In this document: positions 1 to 4,339 of the stretch, piece by piece | Layout of the letters: each line of letters starts with the position of its first letter | Numbering within the stretch: the first letter of the stretch is position 1 | Source of the DNA: Oscillospiraceae bacterium | Lineage (GTDB): Bacteria > Bacillota > Clostridia > Oscillospirales > Ruminococcaceae | NCBI GenBank assembly: GCA_029068025.1 | Contig: JAIEDJ010000266.1 | Coordinates: forward strand, 1-6,355 | DNA length: 6,355 nucleotides | Direction: 5' to 3' | The notes under the pieces: model-generated | Told to the model about the DNA's origin: nothing | Database searches by the model: none | What the model saw: only the letters and a program-made list of their open reading frames with translations | Made by a program: the position numbers and the translations under genes

Positions 1-67
1 GCTCCTGTGTCATTCCAAGCTCCTCACGGCGCTGTTTTATCCGCTTGCCGACCCGCTTGTCTATCAT
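1..67 (-). CDS. XRE-family helix-turn-helix regulator, N-terminus only (runs off left edge)
   Basis: Reading the minus strand from the ATG at 67 gives 22 codons, MIDKRVGKRIKQRREELGMT then QE, before the window ends. The pattern basic-R-I-K-x-x-R-x-x-x-G-M-T-Q is the first helix and the start of helix 2 of a Cro/C1-type (XRE, HTH_3) DNA-binding domain, where the conserved TQ opens the helix-turn-helix. A ribosome site (GGGG on the minus strand, about 7 nt before the ATG) supports this start; the GTG just upstream is out of frame and stops at once. The role is inferred: a cytoplasmic DNA-binding repressor or activator, possibly autoregulatory given the palindrome immediately upstream. The effector domain, total length and target are not visible, so it could equally be a phage-type repressor, an antitoxin or a metabolic regulator. 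Confidence 0.82.
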   Translation of the reverse strand, partial: MIDKRVGKRIKQRREELGMTQE

Positions 68-79
68 TGTATCACCCCG

Positions 80-108
80 TTTATACTATCGCTTATACAT
101 AGTATAAA
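80..108 (-). promoter_or_regulatory. Perfect 10-bp palindrome, probable operator/promoter of the XRE gene
   Basis: TTTATACTAT (80-89) and ATAGTATAAA (99-108) are exact reverse complements separated by 9 bp. A third half-site, TTATAC, lies in the spacer (93-98), exactly 12 bp from the same hexamer at 81-86. Read on the minus strand, TATACT (106 to 101) fits a -10 box, which would put transcription start inside the palindrome about 25 nt before the ATG. I find no convincing -35. A dyad overlapping the promoter of an XRE gene is the usual layout of an autorepressed operator. That the encoded protein binds here is inference. Confidence 0.6.
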
Positions 109-212
109 TCTAAAATGCTTGGATTAACAGTAACGCTAATACATTTTGTGTGTGTTTAAGATTTGGTTTTGAATGTGAAAAAATTCAGACTGTAGAAAAA
201 GTTAATTTTTCG

Positions 213-266
213 GGATTCCAAAGGGCGAAGCCCTTTGGTGGGGCGCGGGGCGAAGCCCCGCAATCC
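213..266. repeat. Element A: two GAA-capped hairpins closed by a short outer stem
   Basis: Hairpin 1 pairs CCAAAGGGC (218-226) with GCCCTTTGG (230-238) around loop GAA. Hairpin 2 pairs GCGGGGC (245-251) with GCCCCGC (255-261), also around GAA. GGATT (213-217) pairs with AATCC (262-266) directly outside both, giving a three-way junction with no unpaired base next to the outer stem and six bases (239-244) between the hairpins. Both apices read GCGAAGC. The block is GC-rich inside AT-rich DNA and encodes nothing convincing. It resembles the dispersed hairpin repeats common in Ruminococcus-like genomes and elements B and C in this window. Bases 109-212 and 296-362 hold nothing I can name. Confidence 0.6.
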
Positions 267-271
267 TCTCC

Positions 272-295
272 CCCCTCTCCCCGAGAGGGGTTTTT
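272..295 (+). terminator. Rho-independent terminator, rightward
   Basis: CCCCTCTC (272-279) pairs perfectly with GAGAGGGG (283-290) across a CCC loop and is followed at once by TTTTT (291-295). The tract is T-rich only when read rightward. No rightward gene in the window ends before it, so it either stops read-through or RNA from element A, or is part of that repeat. It insulates the sigma-factor promoter 68 bp further on. Confidence 0.7.
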
Positions 296-362
296 ATACA
301 AGCTGAAAATTTTTGCAGCAATTTTGGATTTGTTGTGTATATGTAATTGAAGGGCAAGATAC

Positions 363-392
363 TTGACACTTATACCTCTTGGAGTTTATAAT
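363..392 (+). promoter_or_regulatory. Sigma-A promoter of the ECF sigma operon
   Basis: TTGACA (363-368) and TATAAT (387-392) match both consensus boxes exactly, with an 18-bp spacer. Transcription should start near 399. I see no second ECF-type promoter (AAC box plus CGTC) that would indicate autoregulation. Confidence 0.8.
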
Positions 393-398
393 AAAAAG

Positions 399-540
399 AG
401 GGATAGGTATTGCTGCGCAGCAACGAATTTTGCTTTTTCTTTCATTAACAAAAGTATTCTTCCTTTGCGTGAAGGAGCGGGATATTGTACAAACCACGCT
501 CGAAAATATCAGCGGCGACTCGCCGCCGGGGGGATGACAT
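399..540 (+). promoter_or_regulatory. Long structured 5' leader of the ECF sigma operon
   Basis: The predicted transcript starts about 140 nt before the sigma start codon, longer than needed for initiation. It contains a perfect 14-bp palindrome TTGCTGCGCAGCAA (410-423) and a strong hairpin GCGGCG-ACT-CGCCGC (512-526). The second hairpin ends one base before the G-run (528-533) that serves as the ribosome site of the sigma gene. A stem this close to the ribosome site, plus a TTG start, suggests low or controlled translation. I recognise no known riboswitch class here; the regulatory role is inferred from position. Confidence 0.4.
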
Positions 541-1089
541 TTGACCGACAGGGAATTAATAAACGCCATGGCGGCGGGCGACGAGAGCGCTCTTTATAAG
601 CTCTCGGGCGCGTATTCGGCATACGTGTGTACGGTCATTCGCAACTTCTCGGGCGGAATGCTTTCCGTGCAGGATACAGAGGAGCTTTGCAGCGACGTTT
701 TCTTTAATCTCTGGCAGCACCGAGACAGGCTTGATGAAGATATCGGGCTCAAGCCTTATCTGTCGGTGTGCGCGAGAAACGCGGCTAAAAACAGGCTGAG
801 ATCACTTAAACAGCCGCATGAGAACATAGACGAGCTTGAGATTGCTTCAAGCATCGACATCGAGCGAGCCGCAGAGCTTAACGCGATGATGAGATGTCTT
901 GACAGGGCGCTCGCGGAGCTGTCGGACGAAGACCGCGCGGTATTTCTGCGGTACTTCTTCTACGGCGAAAAGACCGCCGCCATCGCAAGGGCGGAGGGGC
1001 TGGGCGAGAGCACCGTGCGCTCCAAGCTGTCGCGTACCAAGAGAAAGCTCAAGGAATATCTGGAACGGAGGGGGTTTGACCATGTTTAA
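541..1089 (+). CDS. ECF-type RNA polymerase sigma factor
   Basis: This 182-residue protein has the two-domain plan of extracytoplasmic-function sigma-70 factors, which recruit core RNA polymerase to alternative promoters. Region 2 spans about residues 18-92; residues 45-63 (DTEELCSDVFFNLWQHRDR) match the core-binding/-10 recognition helix. Region 4 spans about 118-175, with LSDEDRAVFLRYFFYG leading into a helix-turn-helix at about 143-168 that reads the -35. There is no region 1.1 or 3, as expected. The start is TTG at 541, placed 7 nt after the G-run at 528-533; the ATG at 534 is in another frame. The 3' end overlaps the next gene by 8 bp, implying translational coupling to a partner regulator. 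The regulon is unknown. Confidence 0.88.
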   Translation: MTDRELINAMAAGDESALYKLSGAYSAYVCTVIRNFSGGMLSVQDTEELCSDVFFNLWQHRDRLDEDIGLKPYLSVCARNAAKNRLRSLKQPHENIDELEIASSIDIERAAELNAMMRCLDRALAELSDEDRAVFLRYFFYGEKTAAIARAEGLGESTVRSKLSRTKRKLKEYLERRGFDHV

Positions 1090-1903
1090 TGATTTTTTTG
1101 ACAAGCACATACCCGAGACTATGGAGCTTCCTTCGGCTGAAAGTGCCGCGAGGATAGATCCAATGCTTCGGGAGAAAATGAACGAAATTCGGGAGGAAAA
1201 GCCTATGAAAAAGAAGACTATCAAGAGCTTTATACTGATCGCGGCAGCCGCTGTTCTGACGGCAACCGCGCTGATATTCTCGGCGACAGCTGACTACAAC
1301 GGCGATGAAAAGTATGTCGTCAGGATCAACAACAAGAGGGCGGACGCGGAGGTCTACACGTATGAGAATGGCAGGGTCAAGCTTGGCATTGTCTCTTATG
1401 AGGTGCCGTGTGAGATGCTTATTGACAGAAACGGAAAGCCTGTTACTGAGGACAGCGGTATTGACAGACGTGAATTTCATTACGATTTGCACATTTACGC
1501 CTCTGAGGATCCGAATGAACAGGTGTGGGATCCCGAAACAGGAGTTAAAATGGTATCAGGCGGCGGTGGAGGTTACGAGATGTATATCGGCGACGCAATG
1601 CCGATATCGGTTCCAAGTGGTTTCAACGGCACAAATACGCTTGAGTTTCCGGTTGTTTTGAATCGTTACTACGACGAAAAGAAAGCGAAGGAATTCTGGG
1701 AAAACTATTGGAAGGATCCCGAGGAGGGAGCCCGGAAGTGGGTGGAGTCTTGGGGGAACTCCTATCAGAAAGAGGAGCTGAGCGAGGCAGAAATTCTGAA
1801 AAAGTGTATCAGCAAGCATTTCAACGAATATATGACCGAAGCCGAGAAAAACGGCGTACTTGAATATATCGATCAGACTTTCGGCGAGGAGTCGGCGGAG
1901 TAA
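1082..1903 (+). CDS. Single-pass membrane protein, probable anti-sigma factor/sensor of the ECF sigma
   Basis: The protein is 273 residues from the ATG at 1082, which has GGAGGGGG (1067-1074) 7 nt upstream. Residues 1-45 are a charged, probably cytoplasmic segment. Residues 49-66 (FILIAAAAVLTATALIF core) form one membrane span behind KKK. Residues 71-273 are a polar, probably exported domain with a run of five glycines (160-164), a Trp/Tyr-rich stretch around 205-225 and an acidic C-terminus. I recognise no domain family, and the zinc-binding His/Cys motif of ZAS anti-sigma factors is absent. The anti-sigma role rests on overlap with the sigma gene and on topology (short inner segment, one span, large outer domain). 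Alternatives are a lipid- or wall-associated effector co-expressed with the sigma factor. An internal start at 1205 may give a secreted form. Confidence 0.65.
   Translation: MFNDFFDKHIPETMELPSAESAARIDPMLREKMNEIREEKPMKKKTIKSFILIAAAAVLTATALIFSATADYNGDEKYVVRINNKRADAEVYTYENGRVKLGIVSYEVPCEMLIDRNGKPVTEDSGIDRREFHYDLHIYASEDPNEQVWDPETGVKMVSGGGGGYEMYIGDAMPISVPSGFNGTNTLEFPVVLNRYYDEKKAKEFWENYWKDPEEGARKWVESWGNSYQKEELSEAEILKKCISKHFNEYMTEAEKNGVLEYIDQTFGEESAE
1191..1207 (+). promoter_or_regulatory. Strong internal ribosome site and in-frame ATG within the anti-sigma gene
   Basis: GGGAGG (1191-1196) stands 8 nt before the ATG at 1205, which is codon 42 of the same frame. Translation from here gives a 232-residue protein beginning MKKKTIK, then a hydrophobic core and SATA before DY: a textbook type I signal peptide. 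It is as good a start as the one at 1082. Either both are used, or the true gene starts here; the 8-bp overlap with the sigma gene and its own ribosome site favour 1082 as the main start. Confidence 0.45.
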
Positions 1904-1910
1904 CAGCACA

Positions 1911-2133
1911 CCAGTCCAAATCAACATTTTAATGGTGCAGGAGAAATTTCAAAAAGCAAGTGCCGAAGCGCAACGGAGCGCCAAAGGCGCGGAGTGAGCA
2001 TTCGGCGCTTGGCTAGTGCGGCGCGAAGCGCCGCACGGTTTTGAAATTTCTTTTAGATAACTTGCCTCTCGTCAACATTGTAAAGGTAGCCAAGATCAAC
2101 ATGACAAAATAGCCGAGAACAACATTTTAAAGG
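1911..2133 (+). repeat. Degenerate ~24-bp direct repeat array, split by element B
   Basis: Three adjacent units carry CAACAT at 2073, 2097 and 2120 (steps of 24 and 23 bp). Each is preceded by a GCC core (2064, 2089, 2112) and the first and third are followed by TTKTAAAGG. A fourth unit (about 1911-1935) has the same layout, TCCAAA-TCAACATTTTAATGG, but lies before element B. The rough consensus is TAGCCNAGATCAACAT followed by TTTAAAGG. Spacers are not unique and the copies are imperfect, so this is a decayed tandem repeat, possibly protein-binding sites in the 3' region of the sigma operon. No gene is visible from 1904 to 2190. Confidence 0.5.
1942..2051. repeat. Element B: 110-bp cloverleaf-like inverted-repeat element
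   Basis: AGAAATTTCAAAA (1942-1954) is the exact reverse complement of 2039-2051. Inside are two arms. Arm 2 pairs 1957-1967 with 2001-2011 (11 bp, one G-T) and contains the sub-hairpin GCGCC-AAA-GGCGC (1978-1990). Arm 3 pairs GTGCGGCGC (2016-2024) with GCGCCGCAC (2028-2036) around loop GAA, apex GCGAAGC. Junctions are AG, GCTA and GG. Terminal inverted repeats, a GC-rich interior and an apparent insertion into a repeat array suggest a small non-autonomous mobile element. No clear target-site duplication is seen. A structured RNA in the 3' region of the sigma operon is the alternative. Confidence 0.7.
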
Positions 2134-2149
2134 CTTATCTGCAAACTGA

Positions 2150-2189
2150 GCGGACAATTGGTAAATATCAATTGTCCGTTTTCTTTTTT
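2150..2189 (+). terminator. Rho-independent terminator ending the sigma/anti-sigma operon
   Basis: CGGACAATTG (2151-2160) pairs perfectly with CAATTGTCCG (2169-2178) across an 8-nt loop and is followed by TTTTCTTTTTT (2179-2189). It sits about 250 bp after the anti-sigma stop codon, so the operon transcript should carry element B and the 24-bp repeats as a long 3' untranslated region, unless it ends earlier. It abuts the glmS promoter and separates the two units. Confidence 0.85.
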
Positions 2190-2190
2190 G

Positions 2191-2219
2191 TTGACATTCG
2201 ACAAAATCTGTGATATAAT
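2191..2219 (+). promoter_or_regulatory. Consensus sigma-A promoter of glmS
   Basis: TTGACA (2191-2196) and TATAAT (2214-2219) are both perfect and separated by the optimal 17 bp, predicting strong constitutive transcription from about 2226. The leader is then only about 45 nt and ends in the ribosome site AAGGGGG (2257-2263), 7 nt before the ATG. Confidence 0.9.
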
Positions 2220-2270
2220 TATTTTTAGGGGAATATATTTATAATACTGTTTATTTAAGGGGGAAATTTT

Positions 2271-4097
2271 ATGTGCGGAATCGTTGGTTATATCGGTGCG
2301 CGGGACTGCACCGAGGTTCTTATGGACGGACTTGAAAAGCTGGAGTACCGCGGGTATGACAGCGCGGGTATCGCGGTGTTTGAAAACAATGACATCAAGA
2401 CAGTCAAAACGCGCGGCAAGCTAAAGGCTATGACCGAGAAGCTCGAACGCGAGGGGAAGCCGCTCGGTCACTGCGGTATCGGGCATACGCGCTGGGCAAC
2501 TCACGGAGAGCCGTCGGATATCAACTCGCACCCGCATTCAAACGGGCGCGTTACCATAGTTCACAACGGGATCATCGAGAATTACGTTCAATTGAAGGAG
2601 TTTCTGACCGAAAAGGGATACACCTTCGCGTCGCAGACCGACAGCGAGGTCGTGGCTTGTCTGCTGGACTATTATTACGCCGAGCGCAATCCGCTCAAGG
2701 CTATCATGGAAACGGTAAAGGAGCTTGAGGGCGCGTATGCGCTGGGGATAATTTTCAAGGATTTCCCAGACAGGGTATACGCTACGCGCAAGCAGAGCCC
2801 GCTGATCGTTGGCGTGGGGCAGGGAGAGTATTTTATCGGCTCGGATATCCCCGCGTTTCTGAAATATACAAAGGATTATGTTCTTCTGAACGACGACGAG
2901 ATCGCTTGTATGGATGTCGGCGGGGTGGAATTTTACGATATTCACGGGATCTCTGTCAAAAAGGAAGTCCAGGTCGCCGAATGGGATGTGGAGCAGGCGC
3001 AGAAATGTGGTTATCAGCACTATATGCTTAAGGAAATACACGAGCAGCCCGCGGTCGTTAATAAAACTCTGGAGCTTTTCACGAAAAACGGCGTTCCCGA
3101 CTTCGAGGGTATAGGGCTGACGGATGAACTGCTTCGCGGAGTGTCCCGGGTGTTCGTGGTGGCGTGCGGAACGGCTATGCACGCGGGGATCGTGGCAAGA
3201 TACGCTATCGAGAAGCTGGCGCGTGTTCCAGTAAGTGTTGAGGTGGCGAGCGAATTCCGCTATATGGATCCGATACTCAACGAGAATGATCTTGTTATCG
3301 TGGTCTCACAATCGGGCGAGACCGCCGATACAAAGGCGGGGCTGGAGCTTGCGAAGTCGCGCGGCGCAAAGACGCTGGCGGTGGTGAATGTCAAGTATTC
3401 GGCTATAGCGAGGGAAGCGGACATATGTCTTCACACGCCGGCGGGGCCCGAGATCGCGGTTGCGAGCACGAAGGCGTATTCGGTGCAGATCACTGCGCTG
3501 TATCTGATCGCGTTCCGCTTTGCTTACGCGAGGGGGATAATCCTTGAGGAAGAGCTGAAACGGCTGACGGCGCAGCTTTGCAACGCGCCCGCGGCTATTG
3601 AAAACGTGCTGGCGCACAATGATGAGTGTCAGTTTATCGCGTCACAGCTTGTCAATGATGAGACGCTGTTCTTTATCGGGCGCGGTTTTGACTACGCGCT
3701 GTCGCTGGAGGCTTCACTCAAGCTCAAGGAGATCACTTACATTCATTCGGAGGCGTATGCGGCGGGTGAGCTCAAGCACGGGACTATCTCGCTGATCGAG
3801 GACAACGTTCCCGTGATCACGGTGGCGACACAGAAGAACGTTCTGGCGAAGACGGTTTCCAATATGGAGGAGGTCAAGGCGCGCGGGGCTAGGATCATAG
3901 CCGTGTGCCGCAAGGGGACGGAGTTCGCGCCCGGGACGGTGGATATAAAGCTGGACATTGACGCGGATATGGACGATATACTTGTTCCGCTGCCGACAGT
4001 GTGTGCGCTGCAGCTTATTGCGTATTATACGAGCGTGCTGAGGGGTATAGATCCGGATAAGCCGAGGAATCTTGCGAAATCGGTCACGACAGAGTGA
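2271..4097 (+). CDS. glmS: Glutamine--fructose-6-phosphate aminotransferase (isomerizing)
   Basis: GlmS converts fructose-6-phosphate and glutamine to glucosamine-6-phosphate and glutamate in the cytoplasm, the first committed step to UDP-GlcNAc for peptidoglycan. The 608 residues match the E. coli length (609). The N-terminal class II glutamine amidotransferase domain (about 2-240) has nucleophile Cys2, TRGKL, R74 in GHTRWATHG, HPH at 87-89, HNG at 98-100 and D124. Two SIS sugar-isomerase domains follow: the first with ACGTAMHAG (298-306) and SQSGETADT (346-354), the second with GRGFDYALSLEASLKLKE (470-487), E487, AYAAGELKHG and H503. The C-terminus DPDKPRNLAKSVTTE carries catalytic K603. 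All key residues are present, so the enzyme should be active. It is a single-gene unit with its own promoter and terminator. Confidence 0.98.
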   Translation: MCGIVGYIGARDCTEVLMDGLEKLEYRGYDSAGIAVFENNDIKTVKTRGKLKAMTEKLEREGKPLGHCGIGHTRWATHGEPSDINSHPHSNGRVTIVHNGIIENYVQLKEFLTEKGYTFASQTDSEVVACLLDYYYAERNPLKAIMETVKELEGAYALGIIFKDFPDRVYATRKQSPLIVGVGQGEYFIGSDIPAFLKYTKDYVLLNDDEIACMDVGGVEFYDIHGISVKKEVQVAEWDVEQAQKCGYQHYMLKEIHEQPAVVNKTLELFTKNGVPDFEGIGLTDELLRGVSRVFVVACGTAMHAGIVARYAIEKLARVPVSVEVASEFRYMDPILNENDLVIVVSQSGETADTKAGLELAKSRGAKTLAVVNVKYSAIAREADICLHTPAGPEIAVASTKAYSVQITALYLIAFRFAYARGIILEEELKRLTAQLCNAPAAIENVLAHNDECQFIASQLVNDETLFFIGRGFDYALSLEASLKLKEITYIHSEAYAAGELKHGTISLIEDNVPVITVATQKNVLAKTVSNMEEVKARGARIIAVCRKGTEFAPGTVDIKLDIDADMDDILVPLPTVCALQLIAYYTSVLRGIDPDKPRNLAKSVTTE

Positions 4098-4109
4098 TAT
4101 ATAATATCG

Positions 4110-4147
4110 GAGCGGTACGCTTGTGAGAGTGTCCCGCTCTTTTCTTT
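4110..4147 (+). terminator. Rho-independent terminator of glmS
   Basis: GAGCGG (4110-4115) pairs with CCGCTC (4134-4139). After one T/C mismatch the stem continues ACGCT (4117-4121) with AGTGT (4128-4132, one G-T) around loop TGTGAG. TTTTCTTT (4140-4147) follows. It begins 13 bp after the glmS stop codon. Confidence 0.85.
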
Positions 4148-4166
4148 AAAATATTTTGTGGGGTAC

Positions 4167-4195
4167 TTGATTTTTTTAACAAGATATGGTATAAT
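4167..4195 (+). promoter_or_regulatory. Extended -10 promoter of the topoisomerase gene
   Basis: TATAAT (4190-4195) is perfect and preceded by TG one base upstream (4187-4188), the extended -10 motif. TTGATT (4167-4172) gives a four-of-six -35 at 17 bp. Start near 4202 leaves an untranslated leader of about 138 nt that contains element C in full. Confidence 0.82.
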
Positions 4196-4225
4196 TAAAA
4201 TGTATCTTTGTTTGATTATTAAAAA

Positions 4226-4319
4226 TGCAGCTTTCCGCAATAGCGGAGGCTGTGAAGCGAAGCAGAACAGCCTCCGCTTGATAGGACAAACGCGGCGTTT
4301 GTCCGGTGCGGAAGCTGCA
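4226..4319. repeat. Element C: 94-bp cloverleaf-like element in the topoisomerase 5' leader
   Basis: The outer stem pairs 4226-4239 with 4307-4319: 13 bp with one extra T in the TTT at 4232-4234. Arm 2 pairs AGCGGAGGCTGT (4242-4253) with ACAGCCTCCGCT (4267-4278), and its 13-nt loop contains GCGAAGC (4257-4263). Arm 3 pairs GGACAAAC (4284-4291) with GTTTGTCC (4297-4304). Junctions are AT, TGATA and GG. The plan matches element B with unrelated stem sequences. The element ends 9 nt before the ribosome site of the next gene, so it could act on translation or simply be an inserted repeat. I recognise no named riboswitch or ribosomal-protein leader. Confidence 0.7.
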
Positions 4320-4339
4320 AAATTAGATAGGTGATAAAA

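Noticed and set aside
178..313. Long terminal inverted repeat around element A (178-188 with 303-313)
   Set aside because: Pairing is A/T only over much of its length with two internal mismatches; could easily arise by chance in this AT-rich DNA.
399..540. ECF-dependent autoregulatory promoter for the sigma gene
   Set aside because: I could not find an AAC-type -35 paired with a CGTC-type -10 at proper spacing.
363..599. 78-codon rightward reading frame over the leader
   Set aside because: It begins inside the -35 box of the promoter, has no ribosome site at its start and overlaps the sigma gene in another frame.
899..1081. 61-codon N-terminal extension of the anti-sigma frame
   Set aside because: It lies wholly inside the sigma coding region in another frame, has Arg/Pro/Ser-rich shadow composition, and the ATG at 1082 has a strong ribosome site.
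1911..2133. CRISPR array
   Set aside because: The repeats are degenerate and directly abutting with no unique spacers, and no cas gene is present.
2240..2245. Second TATAAT box downstream of the glmS promoter
   Set aside because: No acceptable -35 lies 16-18 bp upstream, while the box at 2214-2219 has a perfect one.
2538..3182. 214-codon minus-strand frame opposite glmS
   Set aside because: Antisense shadow of a clear, fully conserved glmS gene; no recognisable domain and no promoter or ribosome site.
4331..4339. GTG start three codons upstream of the topoisomerase ATG
   Set aside because: This GTG is part of the AGGTGA ribosome site serving the ATG at 4340.
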